A stretch of 32,015 bases of DNA from Gammaproteobacteria bacterium RIFCSPHIGHO2_02_FULL_42_43 (GCA_001801425.1 MGXR01000012.1:43987-76001); one strand, 5' to 3'. Shown: positions 23,415 through 31,855, counted from the stretch's first letter. The notes: a model not told the origin generated them from the letters alone. Numbers and translations are program-made.

Positions 23415-23771
23415 CTATTCTTTACCCATCGGAACGTGTTTAACTAGCGCTGTTTTTTCATGTCTCCAAACAGGATCTGCTGGAAATAATGAATTCATAA
23501 ATACGACCTGCGGTGGTTCTACAAACCAAGGCGTTACCGTGTCACGCCACCGAAAAAAATGAGGTGTATTTAAATGCGCATCAAAAGCCGCTTCGTCTTC
23601 ATACGCTTCAATGAGATAAAATACATTCACATCAGTGGGATTTTCTAAGAGATCAAATCTCACGCATCCAGGTTCATGATGAATAGAACCTGTGGCATCA
23701 CCATGAGACGCTTTTATAAATGCATCCCGATGGCCGGGTTGAAGTTTAATCGTAGCAACTAATGTATACAT
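23415..23771 (-). CDS. Antibiotic biosynthesis monooxygenase (ABM) domain protein
   Basis: A 118-residue protein of the dimeric alpha-beta barrel ABM superfamily (LsrG/YgiN-like). The N-terminus MYTLVATIKLQPGHRDAFI is followed by HEPGCVRFDLLENPTDVNVFYLIEAY and FDAHLNTPHFFRW, the usual sequence of beta strands and the conserved His. These small enzymes act as cofactor-free oxygenases or isomerases on reactive carbonyl compounds; the substrate here is unknown. The ATG at 23771 has GAGGA upstream and matches the family start; an upstream extension to 23864 would overlap the SDR gene. It is sandwiched between SDR and lactonase genes in the operon, so a role with an oxidised sugar intermediate is inferred. 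Confidence 0.85.
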   Translation of the reverse strand: MYTLVATIKLQPGHRDAFIKASHGDATGSIHHEPGCVRFDLLENPTDVNVFYLIEAYEDEAAFDAHLNTPHFFRWRDTVTPWFVEPPQVVFMNSLFPADPVWRHEKTALVKHVPMGKE

Positions 23772-23794
23772 AACTTTTTCCTCTGTAAAAAAAA

Positions 23795-24538
23795 TTACTG
23801 TGCAGTATAACCACCATCCATAGAAACCAACGCGCCTGTCATAAATGGTAATTCCGCGGTACACAAAAAATAAACCATGCGCGCCACTTCTTCAGGTGTA
23901 CCCATTTTATGAATAGGTTGACCCATCTCAACATTTTTAATGGCTTCTTCTAATGTAATATGTAATTTTTTTGCAACGGCTTCATTAGCATGTATTGCAA
24001 GCGGTGTAAGCACTGGACCCGGACAAACGCAATTAATACGAATATTATATTTTGCATAATCAATACAAACTGATTTTGTCATCGATGCAATAGACGCTTT
24101 AGTACAACAATAAGCAGTCATTTCCGATTTTCCAACAAATGAAGTATCTGACCCTGTTAATACAATTACCCCACCGGTTTTTTTCATGATCGGCAATGCA
24201 CATTTTAATGTATACAAATAGCCTTTTACGTTAATATCAACGACACGATTAATATCTTCAACCGATGTCTCTTCTAATGTGCCATAAACAAATACGCCGG
24301 CATTTGCAAACAAATAATTAATTTCTTTTTCTTTTGTCATTACCTGGTCAAACGCTGCTTTTACCTCTTCATATTTTGATGTATTACAAATAATAGTTTC
24401 AATCAAAGGATGAGAATCAACCGGTTTTTTCATATCCAAGTTGTAAACTTTCATTTTATTTTCAGCGAATAATTTTGCAGCTGATTCGCCAATGCCTGTT
24501 GTTCCACCTGTAATGACAATGGTTTTGTGTGCGTCCAT
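23795..24538 (-). CDS. Short-chain dehydrogenase/reductase
   Basis: A 247-residue classical SDR. The dinucleotide site is GGTTGIG at 11-17. Asp35 at the end of the second strand points to NAD(H) preference. NAG is at 79-81, and the catalytic residues S130, Y143 and K147 have standard spacing (SDTS ... YCCTK). The PGPVLTPL segment and C-terminal FMTGALVSMDGGY complete the fold. Sugar alcohol, gluconate or keto-sugar substrates are plausible from context, but the exact reaction cannot be read. It starts 2 bases after the 6-phosphogluconate-dehydrogenase-like stop, indicating translational coupling. Confidence 0.92.
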   Translation of the reverse strand: MDAHKTIVITGGTTGIGESAAKLFAENKMKVYNLDMKKPVDSHPLIETIICNTSKYEEVKAAFDQVMTKEKEINYLFANAGVFVYGTLEETSVEDINRVVDINVKGYLYTLKCALPIMKKTGGVIVLTGSDTSFVGKSEMTAYCCTKASIASMTKSVCIDYAKYNIRINCVCPGPVLTPLAIHANEAVAKKLHITLEEAIKNVEMGQPIHKMGTPEEVARMVYFLCTAELPFMTGALVSMDGGYTAQ

Positions 24539-24540
24539 GA

Positions 24541-25542
24541 TTAATCTTCTTTTTTATGAATGATTGTCGCAGGATCAATGCCATTGTAAAAATAGCCACC
24601 TTCTCGACCGAGATAACGTTCAGCAGCTGACACTTTCGAATGGCCATACGCATGACCACCGTAACTGTGTCGCAACATGGCAACCGTTTTGAAACCATAT
24701 TTATTGCTGTCACGAGAAGCAATACATTGAAATACAGACGCCGCAATGGATGGTATCGCAACTTCCATATGCATCGCATCATCTACCAACCAATTGACTT
24801 CACCCGTATCATCCACATAGCTATCGATTTTACCGATTCCATGATTTTCTTTATAACCTTCCGCAACCAAATCTATAAAATATCCACGGATGACGGTGCC
24901 GTAACGATACGCATCTAATGTTTTAGAAACATCAATGTTCAGTGGGCAAGATTCGAGTAATGCAACACCTTCAGCAATCGCTTCTGCCATACCGTAATTG
25001 ATACCGTTGTGAACTAATTTCACAAAGTGACCAGCGCCCGCAGGGCCAGCATGCACGTAACCACCCGCCATTGCCATTTTTAACAACACAGGTTCAACCT
25101 GTGCTACAACCGATTTATCGCCACCTAACATGAAGCAAGCACCATTTTCCTCAACCGCTACACCACCGCTAGTTCCAATATCAAGAAAATGAATACCACT
25201 TTTCATATATTTTTGATGGCGTCGAATTGAATCTCCCCAATAAGAATTGCCACCATCCACGATGATGTCGCCTTTATCCAATACTTTAATGAGATTTTCC
25301 ACAATGATATCGATCATGGGGCCAGATGGGATATAAACAAGAATAACGCGTGGCGATTTTAAATTTTTCACGAACCCTGCATAATCTTTAACATAGATCA
25401 TGCCAGCATCCAGCAGTTTTTTATTTGGCGAATTAATATCCTGCCCAACGACTTTAACACCCTCTCTGATTGCTTTTAGCGCCAACCCACCACCCATGCG
25501 ACCTAAGCCAATAATACCCAATTCCAACTGTTGATTTGACAT
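24541..25542 (-). CDS. 6-phosphogluconate dehydrogenase-like, short (GntZ/YqeC) type
   Basis: A 333-residue decarboxylating hydroxyacid dehydrogenase. The Rossmann motif GLGRMG is at 12-17, with Asp35 (VVGQDIN) where NADP+ enzymes carry an Asn-Arg-Thr, suggesting NAD+ use. VDGGNSYWGDS at 95-105, SGGVAVEENGACFMLGG at 125-141 and GHFVKLVHNGINYGMAEAIAEG at 171-192 include the substrate-binding and catalytic Lys175 and Asn179. It is shorter than the 470-residue E. coli Gnd and fits the short class. Expected reaction: 6-phosphogluconate to ribulose 5-phosphate and CO2. The ATG at 25542 follows GGAGG. No gluconate kinase lies nearby, so its substrate in this pathway deserves testing. Confidence 0.9.
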   Translation of the reverse strand: MSNQQLELGIIGLGRMGGGLALKAIREGVKVVGQDINSPNKKLLDAGMIYVKDYAGFVKNLKSPRVILVYIPSGPMIDIIVENLIKVLDKGDIIVDGGNSYWGDSIRRHQKYMKSGIHFLDIGTSGGVAVEENGACFMLGGDKSVVAQVEPVLLKMAMAGGYVHAGPAGAGHFVKLVHNGINYGMAEAIAEGVALLESCPLNIDVSKTLDAYRYGTVIRGYFIDLVAEGYKENHGIGKIDSYVDDTGEVNWLVDDAMHMEVAIPSIAASVFQCIASRDSNKYGFKTVAMLRHSYGGHAYGHSKVSAAERYLGREGGYFYNGIDPATIIHKKED

Positions 25543-25595
25543 GACTATCCTCCAATTGATCTTTATCAAGCTTGTTTTTTTAGAATAGCACTAGG

Positions 25596-27029
25596 CTAAT
25601 GTAATTGCATGGTTGCTCTAGCTCGCACACGCACCGCTGTCAATAAACTAGAATAACTCCAAGAAAGATCCAGTGCGCTCACTTGTTTTCCTGTTGCGCG
25701 ATCAATTTGTTCTGACATGTGTAAACGACTACCGTCCGAATAAGTGACACAGTGATGCTTAACTGCATTTAAAATTGAGTCGCCTTGTTCAAACAAAGCG
25801 GTTACGACAGACTTGAAATCAGGTGATGCTTTATTGATGATTTTTCCTAACGAGAAAACAAGATTAGTACCCATTTGATCAAGAAATTGTTTTGTTAGCC
25901 GTGTAACATTGATTTCTGCACCCAGCAGCAATGCTTCTGCCACCAAATAATAAGCCGCTGCTACCAAATTGGAGCAAAGAAACCATGGGTTACCATAAAC
26001 AGATTGATTGCCATCATAAACATCCGATGGATATCGGCCAATCAACGGACCACCGATTTTTTCAAGCTTATTGATCACATTAATTTGATACAGACCTTCA
26101 AAAAAATTGCGTATGTAGTAAATCGTGCTTAAAAATTTTTCATCGGCGAACAAAACATCTCCGAAATTTGCATCACTGTATACAAGATTCATGATTGCCA
26201 ATGTGGAAATTCCGCCACCTCGCACATCCTGTGTTTTTAACGTTTCAGAGTAATAACCCAAGTTAGCATTCCAGTGATGATCCATAGCATTTTTAATATG
26301 ACGAGCCTGCATTAAATAATAACTTTCTGCTTGGTTATCGCCGAGCCGGTTTGCCAGAGATGCACCCTTGATTAAAGCGCAATGTTGCATCACCTGGACT
26401 GAAAAATGAAAACCCGATAGTTCCTCCCACGCACCCACTGTTTTGAAGCTCCAACTTGCCACGATATATTCTAAATTGGATTTCAGTAAACTGCTGGTGG
26501 TGTGTGGGTCATAAATATTTTCAATAACAAAATTATTTTGTCCTTCATCTAATAAAATATCCGCGATATTTGCCAACGCAATGGCCTGAAAAGCGGCGCC
26601 ACCACCCTGTGGACGAGCCCATTCCCCCGTCCATAATGTGCCATCGATATTAAATTTTGGCTCACCCAATATATCAACTTCATTTAAACGCGGTTGAGAT
26701 TGGATTTTTTTCACGAAATTAAGGTAATTTAACATCATTTCTTTTAATGTGTTTTTTTCTTCAGGGGTGGTGGCGTTTTGATATAACTGCGCAACTTCTC
26801 GCATTACAATAGCGCCATCCCTAACCCAATAAAAATAATAATCCTGACTGAAATCGTTACCGGGCAACGAAAGTGAGGCAATGATGGCGCCAGACATCGC
26901 CACTGTAACCACAGCATCTTTTCCAATTTTCGTTAGCGCTTGAGATGCGGTGGCAATATTGTTGAATAAATTTTTTTTTATTATTTCAGCATCCTGCTGG
27001 GAAAATGGGCATGGCTGAACAGATGGCAT
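25596..27029 (-). CDS. Cytoplasmic glucoamylase, GH15, fungal-like (GamA-like)
   Basis: A 477-residue (alpha/alpha)6-barrel exo-enzyme that releases beta-D-glucose from non-reducing ends of alpha-1,4 glucans. DYYFYWVRDGA (63-73) and GEPKFNIDGTLWTGEWARPQGGG (122-144) match the fungal glucoamylase pattern closely. Catalytic acid Glu202 is in GAWEELSGFHF, and the base is about Glu440 in MSEQIDRATG, followed by SALDLSWSYSSLLTA. There is no signal peptide, so intracellular glycogen is the likely substrate unless it leaves by another route. Legionella pneumophila GamA is a similar eukaryote-like glucoamylase. It is the first gene of the eight-gene minus-strand operon; AGGA precedes the ATG by 8 bases. 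Confidence 0.9.
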   Translation of the reverse strand: MPSVQPCPFSQQDAEIIKKNLFNNIATASQALTKIGKDAVVTVAMSGAIIASLSLPGNDFSQDYYFYWVRDGAIVMREVAQLYQNATTPEEKNTLKEMMLNYLNFVKKIQSQPRLNEVDILGEPKFNIDGTLWTGEWARPQGGGAAFQAIALANIADILLDEGQNNFVIENIYDPHTTSSLLKSNLEYIVASWSFKTVGAWEELSGFHFSVQVMQHCALIKGASLANRLGDNQAESYYLMQARHIKNAMDHHWNANLGYYSETLKTQDVRGGGISTLAIMNLVYSDANFGDVLFADEKFLSTIYYIRNFFEGLYQINVINKLEKIGGPLIGRYPSDVYDGNQSVYGNPWFLCSNLVAAAYYLVAEALLLGAEINVTRLTKQFLDQMGTNLVFSLGKIINKASPDFKSVVTALFEQGDSILNAVKHHCVTYSDGSRLHMSEQIDRATGKQVSALDLSWSYSSLLTAVRVRARATMQLH

Positions 27030-27116
27030 AACAAATCCTGATGTGATTACCTAATGATACATACCAACATAAAGAATATACCCCAAGGAGCTTATATCGT
27101 AACATAGAGTTTAGAT

Positions 27117-27156
27117 TTTAAGCACCCAAATTGCGAAGCAAGATGGGGTGCTTAAA
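27117..27156. promoter_or_regulatory. Nested hairpin in the divergent glucoamylase/debranching-enzyme control region
   Basis: An 11-bp perfect inverted repeat TTTAAGCACCC (27117-27127) / GGGTGCTTAAA (27146-27156) encloses a second palindrome, TTGCGAAGCAA (27131-27141). It sits in the 159-base gap between the two divergent operons, 32 bases before the debranching-enzyme start and 87 bases from the glucoamylase start. It could be an operator for a shared regulator or an mRNA leader structure for the plus operon. The rest of the gap is A/T-rich, with possible but weak -10 boxes (TATATT at about 27076-27081 on the minus strand). Confidence 0.5.
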
Positions 27157-27188
27157 TTCGCGTCTTGAGGTCTGAGAGATATAGCACC

Positions 27189-29192
27189 ATGTCGCGCGCA
27201 ACTATTATAAATTTGCCGAAAACTACCTTGGATGTTGCAAGTTGCAACAGTAAGGAGTGGCTGGAAACCAATGGTACTGGCAGTTATGCATCCAGCACGT
27301 TACTCAATTGCCATACACGCAAATATCATGGATTGTTGGTTGCACAATTGATGCAGCCCTATGGAAATTTTGTATTACTGTCAAAGTTTGATGAGCATTT
27401 GCTGACGGAAAAAAAAGCCTATCCACTCATTATGCATCGCTATTTAAATTATACTGATGCAGCGGCATTTGATTATTTGGATGCATTCGAAATAAATACA
27501 CAGTCATGCGTTCGGTATCAATGTGACCATATTAAGCTCTCAAGAGAAATGCTGTTACTACCAGAAAAAAATACTTTGCTCATCAGATATTGTATCGAAA
27601 AACCCTCCCCTTCTCTGCAATTGTCTCTACGGCCTTTTCTTGCCTATCGCCGCTTTGATACGCTATCAAAAGCGAATAACGCTGTAAACAACAAAGCTCA
27701 GTACCTAGAAAAAGCGGTTTTATTCAGCCCTTATCAAGGCATGCCGGATTTGACTATTTCCCACGCGCATTCATTGCAATGGATCGAAGAATCCTACTGG
27801 TATTACCAATTTGAATATACGAAAGAGAAAGCGCGTGGCTATGATTATCTCGAAGATTTGTTTTCACCGGGTGTTATGAAAATTCCATTTAATAATAGAA
27901 CAGAAATTATCGTGGCATGTTCTATTGAATCTGTAATTGAAAACGATCTCACCGCATTGTGGCAAGATGAAATAGATCGCAGAAAGCAATTGACTAAAAC
28001 GATTGCCGAAAAAATTTCGTTACCAAAATCATTAGAAGGTTTTACCAATCTTCTTCAGTCACGTGCTGCGCCTCAATTACTGATTCGCACTACCGAATCG
28101 AATCCTTCTATTATTGCTGGATATCACTGGTTTGGAGAATGGGGTCGTGATGCAATGATTTCGTTGCCTGGTTTAACACTCTATTCTGGGCAAGAAGATC
28201 TTTGTCTGAAAGTACTAACGTATTTTGCATCACATGAATATCAAGGAATTATTCCCAACCGTATTGCGCCTTTGGCTAACGGAACTGATGAATACGATAC
28301 CGTGGATGCAAGCGTATGGTTTTGTCGCGCAGCGCAACAATATTATTTGTCCACTCAAAATCTATCGGGCATTAAAAAATTCCTTTGGAAAACCATTAAA
28401 AATATTATCCATTTTTATTGTATAGGCACCTTGTGTGATATTAAAAAAGCGAACGACGGATTAATCTACGCAGGAAATCCAAGGATAAAAACAACCTGGA
28501 TGGATGTCATGATCAATGGCATTCCACTCACACCACGAAATGGCGCGCAAGTTGAAGTCAATGCGTTATGGTATAACGCATTATGTTTCGCCTATTTTTT
28601 AGCGCAGGAATTTCACGATCCGATTGCCAACACTATTCAACCACTCGTAACACTCGTCAAAGAAAGTTTTACACGTGTATTTTGGAATCCCAAGATGGGT
28701 TATTTATACGATTTCGTCAATGAACGAGAATCTAATGCGCAAATTCGACCGAATCAAATTTTTGCAGTGGCATTACCATATTCTCTGTTGGAACCATCCA
28801 TTGAAAAACAAATAGTGGACACGGTGAAAACACATTTGCTAACACCTTACGGCTTAAGAACTTTATCGCCAGATGATCCACAGTATTGTCCAAACATTAT
28901 TGGTGATCAAAATGAACGTGATAAGGCCTACCATAACGGAACCGTGTGGCCATGGTTATTGGGCGCGTTTACAGAAGCGCTGCTAAAAACAGAAGAGAAT
29001 GCTTCCAAACAAAAAACGAAAAGATTCCTACGAGATCATTGCAATAAGCTTTGTCAGCACGCAACAACTCAGATAGGCTTGGGTTGTGTGTCTGAAATCT
29101 TTGATGGAAGTCTGCCTCATCACCCTAGGGGTTGCATTCAGCAAGCATGGAGCGTAGCAGAGCTCATCAGAATGGTGCATTTATTACAATAG
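27189..29192 (+). CDS. Glycogen debranching enzyme (amylo-alpha-1,6-glucosidase, GH133-like)
   Basis: A 667-residue protein with the archaeal/bacterial single-activity debranching architecture. The N-terminal sugar-binding domain shows NGTGSYASSTLLNCHTRKYHGLL at 28-50 (split here only for description). The C-terminal (alpha/alpha)6 domain carries HWFGEWGRDAMISLPG at about 312-327, EYDTVDASVWF at about 367, AQVEVNALW at about 453 and GCVSEIFDG then GCIQQAWSVAELIR near the end, which include the catalytic acids. It hydrolyses alpha-1,6 branch stubs of glycogen. I chose the ATG at 27189; a TTG at 27165 is in frame but nonconventional. It heads the plus-strand operon with glycosyltransferase and GH57 genes, a set also found together in Bacteroidetes and archaea. 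Cytoplasmic. Confidence 0.92.
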   Translation: MSRATIINLPKTTLDVASCNSKEWLETNGTGSYASSTLLNCHTRKYHGLLVAQLMQPYGNFVLLSKFDEHLLTEKKAYPLIMHRYLNYTDAAAFDYLDAFEINTQSCVRYQCDHIKLSREMLLLPEKNTLLIRYCIEKPSPSLQLSLRPFLAYRRFDTLSKANNAVNNKAQYLEKAVLFSPYQGMPDLTISHAHSLQWIEESYWYYQFEYTKEKARGYDYLEDLFSPGVMKIPFNNRTEIIVACSIESVIENDLTALWQDEIDRRKQLTKTIAEKISLPKSLEGFTNLLQSRAAPQLLIRTTESNPSIIAGYHWFGEWGRDAMISLPGLTLYSGQEDLCLKVLTYFASHEYQGIIPNRIAPLANGTDEYDTVDASVWFCRAAQQYYLSTQNLSGIKKFLWKTIKNIIHFYCIGTLCDIKKANDGLIYAGNPRIKTTWMDVMINGIPLTPRNGAQVEVNALWYNALCFAYFLAQEFHDPIANTIQPLVTLVKESFTRVFWNPKMGYLYDFVNERESNAQIRPNQIFAVALPYSLLEPSIEKQIVDTVKTHLLTPYGLRTLSPDDPQYCPNIIGDQNERDKAYHNGTVWPWLLGAFTEALLKTEENASKQKTKRFLRDHCNKLCQHATTQIGLGCVSEIFDGSLPHHPRGCIQQAWSVAELIRMVHLLQ

Positions 29193-29239
29193 ATTTCTTA
29201 CGTAACCTTGGGTAATACAGTAAGATCACAGAAAAAATG

Positions 29240-29372
29240 AGAGGGGAAGCAGAGTTAACACGGAAGTCTTTGGGCATTCCGAGTAATAGATCACCCCATA
29301 CTTGAATCTTGGAAAACGCTGGATTTTTAGGTGATTTTTTGCGAAGAGATCGCCCCACTAATCGAGGTTACG
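29240..29372 (+). repeat. Degenerate hairpin-repeat copy C
   Basis: Between the debranching-enzyme and glycosyltransferase genes, 29287-29350 resembles the left half of copies A and B (TAATAGATCACCCCATACTTGAATCTTGG then GATTTTT are recognisable in order, broken by mismatches). GCAGAGTTAACACGGAAGTC (about 29250) resembles the core GCGCAGTT.ACACG..AGT. The right end GATCGCCCC.CTAATCG.GGTTACG resembles the sequence after copy A (GATCGGGGCTAAGCCGTTAC). CGTAACCT (29201-29208) and AGGTTACG (29365-29372) form an outer inverted pair. It reads as an old, rearranged copy. Confidence 0.5.
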
Positions 29373-29383
29373 CAAGAGGTCTG

Positions 29384-30610
29384 ATGAAAATCTTAATGTA
29401 TGGATGGGAATTCCCCCCTTTGTTGAGCGGGGGTTTAGGCATTGCGTGTTATGGCATTGTACGAAGCTTATTACAACATCCAACTATCACAATCAATTTG
29501 GTATTACCCACGATCAACGATACGACGTTGTCTCATAATAATCTCAATTACATCGATGTATTTCATCAACACCCAACCACACATTTTAAAGTGAAACCAA
29601 TCAGCGCGTTATTACATCCCTATTTAACCAACGAAAGCTATCATCTACTTAAAAAAAACACACCGCATGATGCCTTCTATGGCAAAGATTTATTAACAGA
29701 GGTATATCGTTACACTGCAATAAGCAAAACAGTAGCAAACGAAATAGAGTATGACATCATTCACGCGCATGACTGGTTAACCGTGCTTGCGGGCTGTGAA
29801 ACAAAAGCACTTTCCGGAAAACCACTTGTTTTCCATGTGCACGCGTTAGAAACAGATCGATCACCAAATAACATGAATTCAGAAATTACAACCATTGAAA
29901 AAAAAGGATTAGAAACAGCAGATGCAATCATTGCTGTCAGTGAATACACAAAAAACAATATCATTCGTCATTATGGAATTTCACCTGAAAAAATTTTTGT
30001 GGTGTATAACGGAATTTTTAACCCAACGAATGCGCCACTTCCTTCATCATGCGCTTTTAAAAATTACCCCATCATTTTATTTTTAGGACGTATCACCGAA
30101 CAAAAAGGGGCGTATTTTTTTATTAAGGCGGCTGAAAAAATTTTGGCAATAACGCAAGAGGTGGAATTTGTGATTGCAGGTGATGGAGACCAACTCCCAG
30201 CCATGATCAGAGAAATGGCACAGTTGGGAATTTCTCATAAAATACATTTTACTGGTTTTTTGGAGCGGGGGCAGGTGGAAAAAATATTTCAGATGAGCGA
30301 TATTTACGTGATGCCCAGCGTTTCTGAGCCTTTTGGTATTTCTTGTTTGGAAGCGCTCTCGTATAATTTACCCGTGATTATTTCAAAACAATCGGGTGTT
30401 AATGAAGTCATTAAAAATTCACTCAAAGTCGATTTTTGGGATATTGATCAATTGGCAAATTACATAATGGCTCTGCTGAATTATCCCGCGATAAAAAGCG
30501 AAATGTTGCTGTACACGAAAAAAGAATTGGAAAAATTGACTTGGAAAAATGCGGTAAAGAATATTATGCATGTTTATAACGCGGTGACAGCAGAAAATGC
30601 CATTGCGTGA
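29384..30610 (+). CDS. GT-B glycosyltransferase, glycogen-synthase-like (GT4/GT5)
   Basis: A 408-residue GT-B fold enzyme. The N-terminus MKILMYGWEFPPLLSGGLG is the donor/acceptor glycine-loop region typical of glycogen/starch synthases and related GT4 enzymes. IHAHDWLT (about 125-132) follows, then FLGRITEQKG opening the C-terminal Rossmann domain and VSEPFGISCLEAL (about 313-325) with the E-x7-E nucleotide-sugar site. Likely role: alpha-glucan elongation from a UDP- or ADP-glucose donor. The exact donor cannot be read. I use the ATG at 29384 with AAGAGGT just upstream; a TTG at 29309 would place the N-terminus inside repeat C. It is separated from the debranching gene by that repeat and followed after 24 bases by the GH57 gene. 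Confidence 0.87.
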   Translation: MKILMYGWEFPPLLSGGLGIACYGIVRSLLQHPTITINLVLPTINDTTLSHNNLNYIDVFHQHPTTHFKVKPISALLHPYLTNESYHLLKKNTPHDAFYGKDLLTEVYRYTAISKTVANEIEYDIIHAHDWLTVLAGCETKALSGKPLVFHVHALETDRSPNNMNSEITTIEKKGLETADAIIAVSEYTKNNIIRHYGISPEKIFVVYNGIFNPTNAPLPSSCAFKNYPIILFLGRITEQKGAYFFIKAAEKILAITQEVEFVIAGDGDQLPAMIREMAQLGISHKIHFTGFLERGQVEKIFQMSDIYVMPSVSEPFGISCLEALSYNLPVIISKQSGVNEVIKNSLKVDFWDIDQLANYIMALLNYPAIKSEMLLYTKKELEKLTWKNAVKNIMHVYNAVTAENAIA

Positions 30611-30634
30611 TCCGTGACTACTAAGGATATTGTT

Positions 30635-31813
30635 ATGCCGTCAGTATGTTTTTACTTTCAAGTGCATCAACCAAAAAGATTACGGAACTATCATTTTTTT
30701 GACATTGGCAAGCAGCATTGTTATGAAGACGAAGAATTGAATCGAGATATTTTATTGAAAGTAGCAAAAAAATGTTATTTGCCAACCAATGCGTTAATGC
30801 TCGAATTAATCAAAAAACACCAAGGGCGTTTTAAAATCGCTTATTCTATTAGCGGGACTGCCATCGAACAATTTAAAAAACACAGTCCTGAAACACTGGA
30901 TTCTTTTAAGCGTCTTGCTGACACGGGTTGTGTTGAAATGCTCAATGAAACGTATTATCACAGCCTCAGTTTTTTGTATTCACAGGAAGAGTTTTTAGCA
31001 CAAATAAAAATGCATCGTGAATTAATCGAACGCGAATTCGGGCAAAAATCAATATCATTTCGCAATACTGAACTGATTTACAATAATGATTTAGGTAAGC
31101 TAGCCGAATCATTGGGATATCGCGTCGTATTGGCAGAGGGAGCAGAAAAAGTGCTGGGTTGGCGCAGCGCTAATTATATTTATCATGCAGAAGGAACAAA
31201 AGATTTAAAGTTATTACTCAGAAATTATCCGTTTTCAGACGACATTGCTTTTCGGTTTTCTAATACAAATTGGAGCGAACATCCATTAACGGCTGAAAAA
31301 TTTTCTAGCTGGGTTCATCGCATTGCTGGGTCTGGTGAAATCATTAATCTTTTTATAGATTATGAAACGTTCGGCGAACATCAGTGGGAAGATAAAGGTA
31401 TTTTCCAATTTCTAGAAGTGTTACCAGACAAAATTTTAATGCATAATAATTTTGATTTTTGTACGCCTTGCGAAGCCATCGAACGTTATCCCGTGCGCGG
31501 TACTTTAAATATTCCAGAGCTATATTCCTGGGCTGATATAGAACGCGATCTCACCGCTTGGTGTGGCAACAAATTACAGGAAGATGCACTGAAAACTATT
31601 TATGCGCTAGAAAAAAAAGTGAAGTCAACGGGAAATGATACATTACTCAAAACGTGGCAATCTTTTTTAACATCGGATCATTTTTATTATATGTGCACCA
31701 AATGGTTTTCAGATGGTGACGTACACAAATATTTTAGCCCTTATGAAAGCCCCTATATCGCTTATATTAATTTTCAAAATGCCGTGAAGGATTTTAAATT
31801 GATTTTGGGGTAA
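30635..31813 (+). CDS. GH57 family alpha-amylase/glucanotransferase
   Basis: A 392-residue (beta/alpha)7-barrel glycoside hydrolase of family 57, which retains anomeric configuration and acts on alpha-1,4 glucans. Conserved regions are HQP at 11-13 (region 1), NETYYHSL at 104-111 (region 2), FRNTEL at 142-147 with the nucleophile Glu146 (region 3), and FIDYETFGEH at 240-249 with the acidic acid/base region (region 4). The ATG at 30635 has AAGGA 8 bases upstream; a GTG at 30614 is in frame. There is no signal peptide, so it is cytoplasmic. Amylase, 4-alpha-glucanotransferase or branching activity cannot be separated by sequence alone. It is the last gene of the plus operon. Confidence 0.9.
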   Translation: MPSVCFYFQVHQPKRLRNYHFFDIGKQHCYEDEELNRDILLKVAKKCYLPTNALMLELIKKHQGRFKIAYSISGTAIEQFKKHSPETLDSFKRLADTGCVEMLNETYYHSLSFLYSQEEFLAQIKMHRELIEREFGQKSISFRNTELIYNNDLGKLAESLGYRVVLAEGAEKVLGWRSANYIYHAEGTKDLKLLLRNYPFSDDIAFRFSNTNWSEHPLTAEKFSSWVHRIAGSGEIINLFIDYETFGEHQWEDKGIFQFLEVLPDKILMHNNFDFCTPCEAIERYPVRGTLNIPELYSWADIERDLTAWCGNKLQEDALKTIYALEKKVKSTGNDTLLKTWQSFLTSDHFYYMCTKWFSDGDVHKYFSPYESPYIAYINFQNAVKDFKLILG

Positions 31814-31833
31814 AATCCGTGCTAAGCTCCAAG

Positions 31834-31849
31834 GCCTGAAATCTCAGGC
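31834..31849 (+). terminator. Small hairpin after the GH57 gene
   Basis: GCCTGA (31834-31839) / TCAGGC (31844-31849) with a 4-base loop lies 21 bases after the stop. It is not followed by a T-run, so a Rho-independent terminator is only possible. The larger hairpin of repeat copy B begins nearby. Confidence 0.3.
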
Positions 31850-31855
31850 GCCGGC

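Noticed and set aside
23415-24538. Reading the ABM/SDR pair as part of an antibiotic biosynthesis cluster.
   Set aside because: No other biosynthetic genes are present, and both genes sit inside a sugar operon; the domain name reflects family history only.
29309-29383. Longer N-terminus of the glycosyltransferase from a TTG codon.
   Set aside because: It is encoded by the degenerate repeat, and the typical N-terminus with a good ribosome binding site starts at 29384.
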